64,000 bases of DNA from Streptomyces sp. Ru62. GTDB lineage: Bacteria; Actinomycetota; Actinomycetes; Streptomycetales; Streptomycetaceae. The notes beneath the pieces are model-generated. The model did no database searches. It saw nothing but the letters and a program-made list of their open reading frames with translations, and was not told the origin of the DNA. The stretch is taken from positions 1 through 64,000 of the forward strand of contig NZ_PQSU01000030.1 of NCBI RefSeq assembly GCF_002920615.1, read 5' to 3'. Positions 24,998-32,622 of this stretch are shown here, one piece after another; position 1 is the stretch's first letter; every line of letters begins with the position of its first letter. Both the position numbers and the translations under genes were made by a program.

Positions 24998-25816
24998 GTG
25001 GCCGATCTCATCACCGTCGAGGATCCCGACGACCCGCGCCTGGCCGACTACACGGGCCTGACCGACGTCGAGCTGCGCCGCAAGCGCGAGCCCGCCGAGG
25101 GCCTGTTCATCGCCGAGGGCGAGAAGGTCATCCGCAGGGCCAGGGAAGCCGGCTACGAGATGCGGTCGATGCTGCTCTCGGCCAAGTGGATCGACGCCAT
25201 GCGCGACGTCATCGACGAATCCCCGGCCCCCGTCTACGCCGTCAGCCCCGAACTCGCCGAACGGGTCACCGGATACCACGTGCACCGCGGCGCCCTCGCC
25301 TCCATGCAGCGCAGACCGCTGCCGACGGCCGGCGAACTGCTCAGCTCCGCCCGCCGGGTGGTGGTCATGGAGTCGGTGAACGACCACACCAACATCGGCG
25401 CGATCTTCCGCTCGGCGGCGGCCCTCGGCATGGACGCCGTCCTGCTGTCGCCCGACTGCGCCGACCCGCTGTACCGGCGGAGCGTCAAGGTCTCCATGGG
25501 AGCGGTGTTCTCGGTGCCGTACGCCCGGCTGGAGACCTGGCCCAAGGGCCTGGACTCGGTGCGCGAGGCCGGTTTCACCCTGCTCGCGCTCACCCCGGAC
25601 GAGAAGGCCCGCACCCTCGACGAGGCCGCCCCGCACCGGATGGAGCGGGTGGCGCTCATGCTCGGCGCCGAGGGCGACGGGCTGTCCAGGCAGGCGCTGG
25701 TCGCCGCCGACGAGTGGGTCCGCATCCCGATGTCCCACGGCGTCGACTCGCTCAACGTGGGCGCGGCGGCCGCGGTGGCCTTCTACGCGGTGGCCACGGG
25801 CCGGCCGGAGTCCTGA
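24998..25816 (+). CDS. TrmH/SpoU-family RNA 2'-O-methyltransferase
   Basis: A 272-residue SPOUT methyltransferase that should methylate ribose 2'-OH of a tRNA or rRNA nucleotide with SAM. Motif 1 is ESVNDHTNIGAIFRSAAALG (about residues 124-143), motif 2 LMLGAEGDGLS (about 221-231) and motif 3 IPMSHGVDSLNVGAAAAVA (about 245-263). The N-terminal part resembles the L30e-like substrate-binding domain (GLFIAEGEKVIRRA). Its start codon GTG appears leaderless. The exact RNA target cannot be read from sequence. Confidence 0.9.
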   Translation: MADLITVEDPDDPRLADYTGLTDVELRRKREPAEGLFIAEGEKVIRRAREAGYEMRSMLLSAKWIDAMRDVIDESPAPVYAVSPELAERVTGYHVHRGALASMQRRPLPTAGELLSSARRVVVMESVNDHTNIGAIFRSAAALGMDAVLLSPDCADPLYRRSVKVSMGAVFSVPYARLETWPKGLDSVREAGFTLLALTPDEKARTLDEAAPHRMERVALMLGAEGDGLSRQALVAADEWVRIPMSHGVDSLNVGAAAAVAFYAVATGRPES

Positions 25817-25857
25817 CCCGGCACACCCCGCCCGGTGGAGCCTTCCGGACGCGGCCC

Positions 25858-27327
25858 TCAGTTACCGGCGTCGCGACTCACAGCCGTCTGGTTCGGGTTC
25901 GGTACGAACGTCGCGTCGCCCAGCGGCGAGTGGCCCGGCTGGGTGTGCTGCTGCCGGGGGACGCCGTCGTCGCCGAGCCCGCGCGCCGGCCCCTGGCAGC
26001 CCTGGGCCACCGCGATCCCGAGCGCCACGAGCAGCGTCACCACCACGAACACGAACAGCCGCTGCCGCAGCAGCCGCGGATTGGCCGGCCGCCGCAGGCT
26101 GCCCGCCGGGCGCTGCCCCGGCCGGCCGGAACCCCCGCGCTGAGCGGGCCGGCCGCCACCGGAGCGCGGGCCGCCGCCGCGCGGCACCGGGGTGGGACGC
26201 GCCGTACCCGGCCGGGCGGAGGACCCGGCACCGCCACCGCGCGCACCGCTGCCACCGCGTGAGGGCACCTCGCCGCGCGAGGACGCCCCGCCACGGGACG
26301 GCACCTCGCCGCGCGAGGACACCCCGCCCCTGGAGGACACGGAGGGCGCACCGCCCCGGGCGGGAGTGCCGCCGCGCGGCAGCGGCGTACCGGGCGAGGC
26401 GCGCCGCTGGGTGCGCTGCTGCTCGGGATAGGTGTCGGCGAGCCGTCCGGTGGGCCGGTCCGCCTCGGCGGCCCGCGGCGAGGGCGGCCGTACGCCGTCC
26501 AGGCCCTGCGCCTCCCGGGCGGCGATCTCCTTCAGCCGCAGCGAGAGCTGGAGCGTGCTGGGCCGCTCGTCGGGGTCCTTCGCCAGGCACGCCCGGATCA
26601 GCGGGGCCAGCGCGTCCGGTACGCCGTACAGTTGCGGCTCCTCGTGCACCACCCGGTACAGCATCACCTCGGAACTGCCGTGGCCGAAGGGCGAGTCGCC
26701 GGTCGAGGCGTACGCCAGGGTCGCGCCCAGCGAGAACACGTCGGTGGCCGGCGTGACCGCCGCGCCGCGCACCTGCTCCGGGGCGAGGAAGCCGGGGGAG
26801 CCGACCGCGGTGCCCACGTGGGTGAGCGTGGAGGCGCCGGTGGCCCAGGCGATGCCGAAGTCGATGATCCGCGGCCCCTTCGGGGACAGCAGGATGTTGG
26901 AGGGCTTCAGGTCACGGTGGACGACCCCGGCCTCGTGCACGGCGACCAGTCCCTCGGACAGGGCCGCGCCGATCGCCGCGGTGTCCGCCGCGCCGAGGGC
27001 GCCCTCCTCGGCGATCTTGTCGTGCAGCGACGGGCCCGGTACGTACTGGGTGGCGAACCAGGGCCGCTCGGCCTCCAGGTCCGCGGCGACCAGCCGGGCC
27101 GTGCACCCGCCCCGGATCCGCCGGGCCGCCGACACCTCGCGCGCGAACCGCGACCGGAACTCCTGGTCCTCCGCCAGATCCGGCCGGATCACCTTCAGGG
27201 CGACCCGCTGCCCCTTCTTGTCGGAGCCGAGATAGACCACGCCCATCCCGCCCGCGCCGAGCCGTCGGTGAAGCCTGAACGAGCCGACGACGCGCGGGTC
27301 CTCGCGCCTCAGGCGCATCATCGCCAT
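25858..27327 (-). CDS. Membrane-anchored Ser/Thr protein kinase (PknB-type)
   Basis: A 489-residue Hanks-type kinase. The kinase domain (about residues 16-275) has the P-loop GAGGMGVVYLG, the catalytic loop HRDLKPSN (about 137-144), DFG and SPGFLAPEQ. An Arg/Gly/Ser-rich linker (about 290-420) contains tandem SSRGEVPSRGG repeats. One membrane helix (LFVFVVVTLLVALGIAVA, about 426-444) and a short extracytoplasmic tail follow, without PASTA repeats. GGGGA precedes ATG 27327; ATG 27333 and GTG 27363 are alternatives. It converges on the SPOUT gene. Its signal and substrates are unknown. Confidence 0.9.
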   Translation of the reverse strand: MAMMRLRREDPRVVGSFRLHRRLGAGGMGVVYLGSDKKGQRVALKVIRPDLAEDQEFRSRFAREVSAARRIRGGCTARLVAADLEAERPWFATQYVPGPSLHDKIAEEGALGAADTAAIGAALSEGLVAVHEAGVVHRDLKPSNILLSPKGPRIIDFGIAWATGASTLTHVGTAVGSPGFLAPEQVRGAAVTPATDVFSLGATLAYASTGDSPFGHGSSEVMLYRVVHEEPQLYGVPDALAPLIRACLAKDPDERPSTLQLSLRLKEIAAREAQGLDGVRPPSPRAAEADRPTGRLADTYPEQQRTQRRASPGTPLPRGGTPARGGAPSVSSRGGVSSRGEVPSRGGASSRGEVPSRGGSGARGGGAGSSARPGTARPTPVPRGGGPRSGGGRPAQRGGSGRPGQRPAGSLRRPANPRLLRQRLFVFVVVTLLVALGIAVAQGCQGPARGLGDDGVPRQQHTQPGHSPLGDATFVPNPNQTAVSRDAGN

Positions 27328-27647
27328 GTTCATCCCCGCTGCCCGGTCCCTGTGACGTGGCACAGCTTACGTTTCCACGGCCGCCTGCGCGCAGAGGCCG
27401 CGCCCTCTGGGCCGGATGGATTGTGTCGGCCGTCCGGGGGAGGTGAAACGCGGTCAGGAAGCTCCGGCCGGCGGCGACTTCCAGCCACCCGTGACCTCAA
27501 CCGGTCGGCGTGGCAGGGAGGTTGGCATCCCACTGGGCTGCGGTGCAGGGGTCCGTACGCCCACCGGCCCGTGGTCGGCGGCGACCCGTGGCCGCGCCCG
27601 CGCCCCGGATCCCGATCCACCCCCGACACTCCCTCCGACCCGGACGG

Positions 27648-27665
27648 GAGTGATCGAAGTCACTC
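27648..27665. promoter_or_regulatory. Inverted repeat in the 27.3-27.9 kb gap
   Basis: GAGTGA (27648-27653), six bases, TCACTC (27660-27665). It lies between the divergent kinase gene and a small membrane-protein gene and may be an operator. Otherwise the 27328-27936 gap shows only a TAGATT -10-like hexamer at 27843-27848 and no gene. Confidence 0.35.
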
Positions 27666-27936
27666 AACTCACCCCATAGAGCACGTCGGAAAAAACGGGA
27701 CGGAACGGGCTACCCCTCCGGGAAGACCCCGAGACACCGGCCCGCGTCTCCACCCAGGGGAGTACGTCGCAGGTCATGGCTCATCCTCATGGAGGCCCGG
27801 CAATCGGTACGCGGGCATGACGCCCGGTGGGCACCGCGCGCCTAGATTTGAGGTCAAGCGGCGGGTGCAGCACTCGTCCCCCGAGGTCAGACACCCGCCG
27901 CTGCCGACGACAACCGAAACGGTCAGGAGAGGGACC

Positions 27937-28113
27937 ATGGCCTACACGGCACCGCGACGCACGGCGTTCGCCCCCCGCCGGACGGGCCGTCGCCACCCCC
28001 TGGTGGCGACGCTCATGGCCCTTCCCCTGGCGGCCCTGCTCCTGCTCGTCTTCGACGGCTGGGAGACGGTGGCCACACAGGCGTCGTCCGTGGGTGCGAT
28101 GCTGGGGCGCTGA
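27937..28113 (+). CDS. Small single-pass membrane protein (58 aa)
   Basis: A 58-residue protein with a basic N-terminus (APRRTAFAPRRTGRRHP) followed by one hydrophobic helix (LVATLMALPLAALLLLVF) and a short tail ending SVGAMLGR. AGGAGAGGG lies 4 bases before ATG 27937. The positive-inside rule predicts a cytoplasmic N-terminus. It is alone between a kinase gene and a terminator. No family is recognised. Confidence 0.6.
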   Translation: MAYTAPRRTAFAPRRTGRRHPLVATLMALPLAALLLLVFDGWETVATQASSVGAMLGR

Positions 28114-28200
28114 GCGGCGACCCCAGGCCCGGAAGAGCGGTCCGGGCGGGGACATCGATCCATGAAACCCCGTGGGGACGGGGGTACGGCGGACGGCACA

Positions 28201-28234
28201 AATGCCGGCGCAGCTGGGGAGCTGCGCCGGCATT
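28201..28234. terminator. Strong hairpin terminator
   Basis: AATGCCGGCGCAGCT (28201-28215), GGGG loop, AGCTGCGCCGGCATT (28220-28234): a perfect 15-base-pair stem, about 90 bases after the small membrane-protein gene. Confidence 0.8.
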
Positions 28235-28280
28235 GGCCGTTTCACCAGCACCGTCACCGCGCTGGTCGTGGGCGGGCCGC

Positions 28281-28447
28281 GGGCGCGTGGGGGTCGTTCG
28301 GTGCGGGTGCGTGTCGGCTGCGGGCGTGCGGGGCCGTTCGATGTGGAGTCGTGTGTCGGCTGCGGGGGCGTGGTTGCCGTTCGATGTGGAGTCGTGTGTC
28401 GGCTGCGGGCGCGTGGTTGCCGTTCAGTCGGGTCGTGTGCCGGCTGC
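28281..28447 (+). repeat. Four tandem 41-43 base imperfect repeats
   Basis: Units 28281-28321, 28322-28363, 28364-28406 and 28407-28447 each end in GTGTCGGCTGC or GTGCCGGCTGC and begin GGGCG or GGGGGCG. The middle units share CGTTCGATGTGGAGTCGT. Unit lengths differ by one or two bases, so it is not coding. It lies between a terminator and the dispersed element at 28461. Confidence 0.75.
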
Positions 28448-28460
28448 GGCTGAGCGGGGG

Positions 28461-28486
28461 CTGGTCGCGCAGTTCCCCGCGCCCCT
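28461..28486 (-). repeat. Dispersed Streptomyces intergenic element
   Basis: The inverse of AGGGGCGCGGGGAAC (28472-28486) joined to TGCGCGACCAG. This short GC-rich motif recurs in intergenic regions of many streptomycetes, as I recall. Its first 15 bases also occur at 11568-11582 in this window. Its function is not established. Confidence 0.55.
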
Positions 28487-28581
28487 GGGGGATCGGCGCG
28501 GGCTGCGCTGCACAGCGGCCGCAACCTCGCCGCCCCGCCCCAGTACGCTCGCTCCGACACCCCACCCCGCCCGAGGCCCCC

Positions 28582-29610
28582 TTGACCGAAGACACCGCCA
28601 CCGACACCCACCCCGAAGCCGCCGGAACCGACAACCCCGCCGTCCTCATGTCCGCGCTGGCCGGCCGAGCCAAGGCCGCCGCTCACCCCCGTACCCCGAC
28701 CACCCCCTGCTCCTGCCCCAGCACCCCCCTCGCCGACCGCCGGGACGCCACCGTCGTCCGTCACGACGTCACCGTCGCCAAGGCCCACGCCCCGGACACG
28801 GACCCCGCCGCACTCACCCTCCGCGTCGCCACGGCCGCGCGCCTCCCCGACGTGCTCCTGCCCCCACTCACCCCGGACGCGGCGACCCTGCACGACCGCC
28901 TGGTCACCTTCTGGCCGTACGGCGTCCCCGTGGACCCGGACGACCCGGACGCCGCTCCCTGGGAGGCCGCCGCCACCCTCCTCGCCCGTCTGCACCGCGC
29001 ACCCGTCCCCGCCGGCCTCCCCCCGATGCGCGGCCCCGACAAAGCCGTCCGCGCGCTCGACCGCCTCCGGGCGACCCTGCGCGCCTCGCCCGGCCGGGCC
29101 GCGCGCGCAGCCGCCCGTCCCGTCCTGGACGCCTGGGCCGCCCTGCCCGCCTGGGCGCGCGCGCAGGCGCCGATGCCCGGCCCGCCGGCCCTCTGCCACG
29201 GCGACCTGCACCTCGGCCAGCTCGTCCGGCACCCGGCGCCGGACGGCCCGTGGAAGCTGATCGACGTGGACGACCTCGGTGCCGGTGTCCCGGCCTGGGA
29301 CCTCGCCCGCCCCGCCGCCTGGTACGCCTGCGGACTGCTCCCGCCCGACGAGTGGACCCGCTTCCTGACCGCCTACCGGCGGGCGGGTGGCCCGGCCGTA
29401 CCCGCGGACGGCGCCCCGTGGACCGCCCTGGACGTCCCGGCCCGCGCGCTCACCGTGCAGACGGCGGCCCTGGCGGTCACGAAGGCGCTCGCCGCGGACC
29501 GCCCGCTGGACGAGGTGGAACAGGCCGTGGTGGACGCGTGCGCGCGCATGCCGTCCGTCCCCGCCGGCCTCCCGCGCCCCCCTCGGCCCGCGCCCGGATT
29601 CCCGGACTAG
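28582..29610 (+). CDS. Phosphotransferase (aminoglycoside phosphotransferase-like family)
   Basis: A 342-residue protein of the APH/choline-kinase-like fold. The catalytic loop LCHGDLHLGQLV (about residues 212-223) and the metal-binding IDVDD (about 234-238) are present. The N-terminal lobe is Ala/Pro-rich. A cysteine pair in TTPCSCPSTP near residue 43 is unusual. TTG 28582 follows GAGG; an ATG at 28648 would give a shorter protein. It is followed by a small zinc-ribbon gene 80 bases on. Substrate unknown, and I do not infer antibiotic resistance. Confidence 0.75.
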   Translation: MTEDTATDTHPEAAGTDNPAVLMSALAGRAKAAAHPRTPTTPCSCPSTPLADRRDATVVRHDVTVAKAHAPDTDPAALTLRVATAARLPDVLLPPLTPDAATLHDRLVTFWPYGVPVDPDDPDAAPWEAAATLLARLHRAPVPAGLPPMRGPDKAVRALDRLRATLRASPGRAARAAARPVLDAWAALPAWARAQAPMPGPPALCHGDLHLGQLVRHPAPDGPWKLIDVDDLGAGVPAWDLARPAAWYACGLLPPDEWTRFLTAYRRAGGPAVPADGAPWTALDVPARALTVQTAALAVTKALAADRPLDEVEQAVVDACARMPSVPAGLPRPPRPAPGFPD

Positions 29611-29690
29611 GCTGCAACCGCCCGGGGCCGGAGGGAGTCTGTCCTGGGGAAACACGAAGCAGGACCGACCGGCGAGGAGTTGAGCCGACC

Positions 29691-29987
29691 ATGCAGTGTC
29701 CGAAGTGCCATGCGCCGATGCACACCTACAACCGCAACGGCGTCCAGATCGAGCAGTGCAGCGGCTGTCGCGGCATATTCCTCGACTACGGCGAGCTGGA
29801 GGCGCTGACCCGCCTGGAGGCCCAGTGGTCGCAGCCGGCCCCGCCGCCCCCGCCCGCCGCCCCGCAGGCCTACCCGGCGGCTCCGCCCGCGCCCGCCTGG
29901 GGCGCCCCGCACGGCGGCCACGGCGGTCACGGTCACTACGGCCACCAGCGCCACAAGAGCTTCGGCCACATGCTCTTCTCCAGCTGA
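29691..29987 (+). CDS. Small zinc-ribbon (zf-TFIIB-like) protein
   Basis: A 98-residue protein. Residues 1-42 hold a CPKC...CSGC zinc ribbon (MQCPKCHAPM, QIEQCSGCRGIFLDYGELE) of the zf-TFIIB type. Residues 45-70 are a Pro/Ala linker, and 72-88 a His/Gly-rich stretch (GGHGGHGHYGHQRHK) that could bind metal. GAGGAG precedes ATG 29691 by 11 bases. It probably shares a transcript with the phosphotransferase gene. The family is widespread; its role is unknown. Confidence 0.8.
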   Translation: MQCPKCHAPMHTYNRNGVQIEQCSGCRGIFLDYGELEALTRLEAQWSQPAPPPPPAAPQAYPAAPPAPAWGAPHGGHGGHGHYGHQRHKSFGHMLFSS

Positions 29988-30008
29988 TCCCGGCCGAGCA
30001 CACGCAGA

Positions 30009-30039
30009 AGCCCCCGGCCGTACGAGACGGCCGGGGGCT
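30009..30039. terminator. Bidirectional terminator (zinc-ribbon gene and tRNA cluster)
   Basis: AGCCCCCGGCCGT (30009-30021), ACGAG loop, ACGGCCGGGGGCT (30027-30039), a perfect 13-base-pair stem placed between the rightward protein gene and the leftward tRNA cluster. Confidence 0.85.
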
Positions 30040-30049
30040 CCTTGCTGTG

Positions 30050-30121
30050 TGGACGATACTGGGATTGAACCAGTGACCTCTTCCGTGTCAGGGAAGCGCT
30101 CTCCCGCTGAGCTAATCGTCC
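30050..30121 (-). tRNA. tRNA-Val(GAC), copy 3
   Basis: Full cloverleaf of 72 nt: acceptor GGACGAT/ATCGTCC, D arm GCTC...GAGC, anticodon stem CTTCC/GGAAG with loop CTGACAC (anticodon GAC), T arm ACTGG-TTCAATC-CCAGT, discriminator A. No CCA is encoded. It is the last gene of the leftward cluster. Confidence 0.95.
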
Positions 30122-30126
30122 GCGGG

Positions 30127-30146
30127 CTGTGACTCGTGAGTCACAG
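30127..30146. promoter_or_regulatory. Hairpin in the tRNA-Val spacer (copies 2/3)
   Basis: CTGTGACTC (30127-30135), GT, GAGTCACAG (30138-30146): 9-base-pair perfect stem in the 29-base spacer. It probably separates and exposes the tRNA ends for RNase processing. Confidence 0.6.
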
Positions 30147-30150
30147 ACAG

Positions 30151-30222
30151 TGCGCGATACTGGGATTGAACCAGTGACCTCTTCCGTGTCAGGGAAGCGC
30201 TCTCCCGCTGAGCTAATCGCGC
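30151..30222 (-). tRNA. tRNA-Val(GAC), copy 2, variant acceptor stem
   Basis: The body is identical to its neighbours from D arm to T arm, but the acceptor stem is GCGCGAT/ATCGCGC instead of GGACGAT/ATCGTCC. The changes are compensatory, so pairing is kept. Anticodon GAC, discriminator A, 72 nt. Confidence 0.95.
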
Positions 30223-30227
30223 GGGTG

Positions 30228-30260
30228 GGATCTTCGAGAAGACCCAGGATCCGAAGATCC
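30228..30260. promoter_or_regulatory. Hairpin in the tRNA-Val spacer (copies 1/2)
   Basis: GGATCTTCG (30228-30236) pairs with CGAAGATCC (30252-30260) across a 15-base loop. It is the second spacer in the cluster to contain a 9-base-pair stem of unrelated sequence. Confidence 0.6.
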
Positions 30261-30262
30261 AG

Positions 30263-30334
30263 TGGACGATACTGGGATTGAACCAGTGACCTCTTCCGTG
30301 TCAGGGAAGCGCTCTCCCGCTGAGCTAATCGTCC
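30263..30334 (-). tRNA. tRNA-Val(GAC), copy 1
   Basis: Sequence identical to copy 3, acceptor GGACGAT/ATCGTCC, anticodon loop CTGACAC, discriminator A, 72 nt. It lies only 4 bases from the tRNA-Cys gene. Confidence 0.95.
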
Positions 30335-30338
30335 TTGG

Positions 30339-30409
30339 AGGTGGAGACGGGATTTGAACCCGTGTAGACGGCTTTGCAGGCCGTTGCCTCGCCTCTCGGC
30401 CACTCCACC
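30339..30409 (-). tRNA. tRNA-Cys(GCA)
   Basis: Acceptor GGTGGAG/CTCCACC, anticodon stem ACGGC/GCCGT with loop CTGCAAA (anticodon GCA), T loop TTCAAAT, discriminator T as expected for tRNA-Cys. 71 nt. Confidence 0.95.
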
Positions 30410-30447
30410 AGGAGTGTAAGGGGATCGGGACGACCCCTTCTCCTTCG

Positions 30448-30520
30448 AGCGGACGACGAGGCTCGAACTCGCGACCTCAACCTTGGCAAGGTTGCGCTCT
30501 ACCAACTGAGCTACGTCCGC
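30448..30520 (-). tRNA. tRNA-Gly(GCC)
   Basis: First gene of the leftward cluster. Acceptor GCGGACG/CGTCCGC, anticodon stem CAACC/GGTTG with loop TTGCCAA (anticodon GCC), T loop TTCGAGC, discriminator T. 73 nt. Its promoter must lie in 30521-30600, shared with the divergent pabB gene. Confidence 0.95.
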
Positions 30521-30685
30521 CTGTCGTTTCGGTCCGCTTCCGCGTCCCGGCGACGTGTTGAACTCTAGCGGATTCCCGGGCCAGTACAAAAACGCGTTTG
30601 CCCAGCGTGCTGCGGTGCACCCGACGGACCCCGTGGTCAGGGCCCCCTCCGCGACATCCCGGAGCCGCCTTCCGGACACCCGCCC

Positions 30686-30691
30686 TAGACT
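30686..30691 (+). promoter_or_regulatory. -10 element of a probable leaderless pabB transcript
   Basis: TAGACT ends 7 bases before the GTG start at 30699. No ribosome site lies between, and the -35 is weak. Confidence 0.5.
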
Positions 30692-30698
30692 CGACCAC

Positions 30699-31754
30699 GT
30701 GCTCCACCACCCATCCGGACTCCCCCCGCTGGCCCGTTTCGGCGACCGCGTCGCCACCGGCCTCCTCGACGTCACCAGCGATCCGGCCGCCCTGGACTCC
30801 ACCGGTTTCTGGGCCGTCTGCGCGGACTTCGAGGGCCGCCTGACCTGCGCGCGCTTCGCTGACGTACGCGAGGAGCCGGTGCCCGCGCCCGTGCCCGGCG
30901 GATGGCGGGGCCCGCGGCCGGGCGACTGGACCTCTTCCCTGGACCGCGCCGCGTACACGGCGGCCGTCCACCGCATCCGCGAGCACATCGCGGCCGGCGA
31001 GGTCTACCAGGCCAACCTCTGCCGCGTGCTCAGCGCGCCGGTCGGCCCCGGCGCCGACGTGGACGCCCTGACCGCCCTGCTGGCCCGCGGCAACCCGGCG
31101 CCGTACGCGGGAACGGTCCGGCTGCCGGAGCACGGTGTGGAGATCGCCACCGCCTCCCCCGAGCTGTTCCTGCGCCGGGACGGCCGTACGGTCGAATCAG
31201 GACCGATCAAGGGCACCGGGCGCACCGAGGCGGACCTCCTGGAGAAGGACTACGCCGAGAACGTGATGATCGTGGACCTGGTCCGCAACGACATCGGCCG
31301 CGTCTGCGCGACCGGCAGCGTGACCGTCCCCGACCTGTGCGCCGTGGAGAAGCACCCGGGACTCGTCCACCTCGTCTCGACCGTGCGCGGCGAGCTGCGG
31401 GCGGACGCCGGCTGGCCGGAGCTGCTGTCCGCGGCCTTTCCGCCCGGCTCGGTCACCGGCGCCCCCAAGCCCAGCGCCCTGACGATCATCGAGGCGCTGG
31501 AGACGGCACCGCGCGGCCCGTACTGCGGCGGCATCGGCTGGGTGGACGCCGACCGGGGCACCGCCGAGCTGGCCGTGGGCATCCGCACCTTCTGGATCGA
31601 CCGCGCCGCGGGCGCCCTGCGCTTCGGCACCGGGGCCGGCATCACCTGGGGATCCGACCCGGAGGGGGAGTGGCGCGAGACCGAGCTGAAGGCGTCCCGG
31701 CTGCTCGCGGTAGCGTCGGGGGCGTACGACGAGACAGAGGGGACGCTCCTGTGA
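30699..31754 (+). CDS. pabB: aminodeoxychorismate synthase component I (chorismate-binding enzyme)
   Basis: PabB converts chorismate plus ammonia or glutamine nitrogen to 4-amino-4-deoxychorismate for folate. The 351-residue chorismate-binding domain has GEVYQANLCR, PIKGTGR, the block DYAENVMIVDLVRNDIGRVC and GSVTGAPKPSAL. It lacks the N-terminal subdomain of longer TrpE/PabB proteins, so a separate glutaminase is needed. Its GTG start is probably leaderless. Its stop overlaps the next gene, pabC, by GTGA, which confirms the pathway. Confidence 0.88.
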   Translation: MLHHPSGLPPLARFGDRVATGLLDVTSDPAALDSTGFWAVCADFEGRLTCARFADVREEPVPAPVPGGWRGPRPGDWTSSLDRAAYTAAVHRIREHIAAGEVYQANLCRVLSAPVGPGADVDALTALLARGNPAPYAGTVRLPEHGVEIATASPELFLRRDGRTVESGPIKGTGRTEADLLEKDYAENVMIVDLVRNDIGRVCATGSVTVPDLCAVEKHPGLVHLVSTVRGELRADAGWPELLSAAFPPGSVTGAPKPSALTIIEALETAPRGPYCGGIGWVDADRGTAELAVGIRTFWIDRAAGALRFGTGAGITWGSDPEGEWRETELKASRLLAVASGAYDETEGTLL

Positions 31755-32572
31755 AGATCTGGCTGGACGGCGAGCTGCGGGACCCGGAATCCGCCAGGAT
31801 CTCCGTCCTCGACCACGGGCTGACCGTCGGCGACGGCGTCTTCGAGACCGTCAAGGCGGTCCACGGCACGCCGTTCGCGCTGACCCGGCACCTGGACCGG
31901 CTGACCCGCTCGGCCCGCAGCCTCGGCCTGCCCGACCCGGACCACGACGAGGTGCGCCGCGCGTGTACGGCCGTCCTGGAGGCCGACCCGGTGCCGCTGG
32001 GCCGGCTGCGGATCACCTACACCGGAGGCCACGGCCCGCTCGGCTCCGACCGCGGCGAACAGGGCCCGACGCTCGTCGTCGCCGTCGGTGAGACCAGCCG
32101 CCGCCCCGACTCCACGGCCGCGATCACCGTCCCCTGGACCCGCAACGAACGCGGCGCCCTCGCCGGCGTGAAGAGCACCTCGTACGCGGAGAACGTCGTC
32201 GCCCTGGCCCGCGCCCATCAACACGGCGCCTCCGAGGCACTGTTCGGCAACACGGTCGGACAGCTCTGCGAGGGCACCGGGTCCAACGTCTTCGTCGTCC
32301 TGGACGGCGAGATCCACACCCCGCCGGTCACCTCGGGCTGCCTGTCCGGCATCACCCGGGCCCTGGTCGTCGAGTGGGTCGGCGCCAAGGAGACCGACCT
32401 GCCGCTGGACGTCCTCCGGAGCGCCGACGAGGTCTTCCTGACCTCGACCCTGCGGGACGTACAGGCCCTGCACCAGATCGACGACCGCGAACTGCCCGGC
32501 ACCGGCGGCCCGGTGACCGCCGAGGCCATGCGGATCTTCGACGAGCACGCCGGGCGGGACCTGGACCCCTGA
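31751..32572 (+). CDS. pabC: aminodeoxychorismate lyase (class IV aminotransferase fold)
   Basis: PabC cleaves 4-amino-4-deoxychorismate to p-aminobenzoate and pyruvate using pyridoxal phosphate. The 273-residue fold-IV protein shows LDHGLTVGDGVFETVKA near residue 17 and the lysine of AGVKSTSYAENV (about residues 137-148) that holds PLP. GNTVGQLCEGTGSNVFVV and TSGCLSGITR are also present. The GTG at 31751 overlaps the pabB stop codon. A branched-chain aminotransferase is the alternative reading, but the neighbour decides for PabC. Confidence 0.9.
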   Translation: MKIWLDGELRDPESARISVLDHGLTVGDGVFETVKAVHGTPFALTRHLDRLTRSARSLGLPDPDHDEVRRACTAVLEADPVPLGRLRITYTGGHGPLGSDRGEQGPTLVVAVGETSRRPDSTAAITVPWTRNERGALAGVKSTSYAENVVALARAHQHGASEALFGNTVGQLCEGTGSNVFVVLDGEIHTPPVTSGCLSGITRALVVEWVGAKETDLPLDVLRSADEVFLTSTLRDVQALHQIDDRELPGTGGPVTAEAMRIFDEHAGRDLDP

Positions 32573-32585
32573 GCCGGAAAACGGG

Positions 32586-32615
32586 CTGACGTCCGGCGGT
32601 CGTCGTGGGTAGAAC
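32586..32615 (+). promoter_or_regulatory. Promoter of the broken GNAT gene
   Basis: CTGACG (32586-32591), 18 bases, TAGAAC (32610-32615), with an ATG at 32623, 7 bases after the -10. Again no ribosome site, so probably a leaderless gene. Confidence 0.5.
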
Positions 32616-32622
32616 ACCTGTG

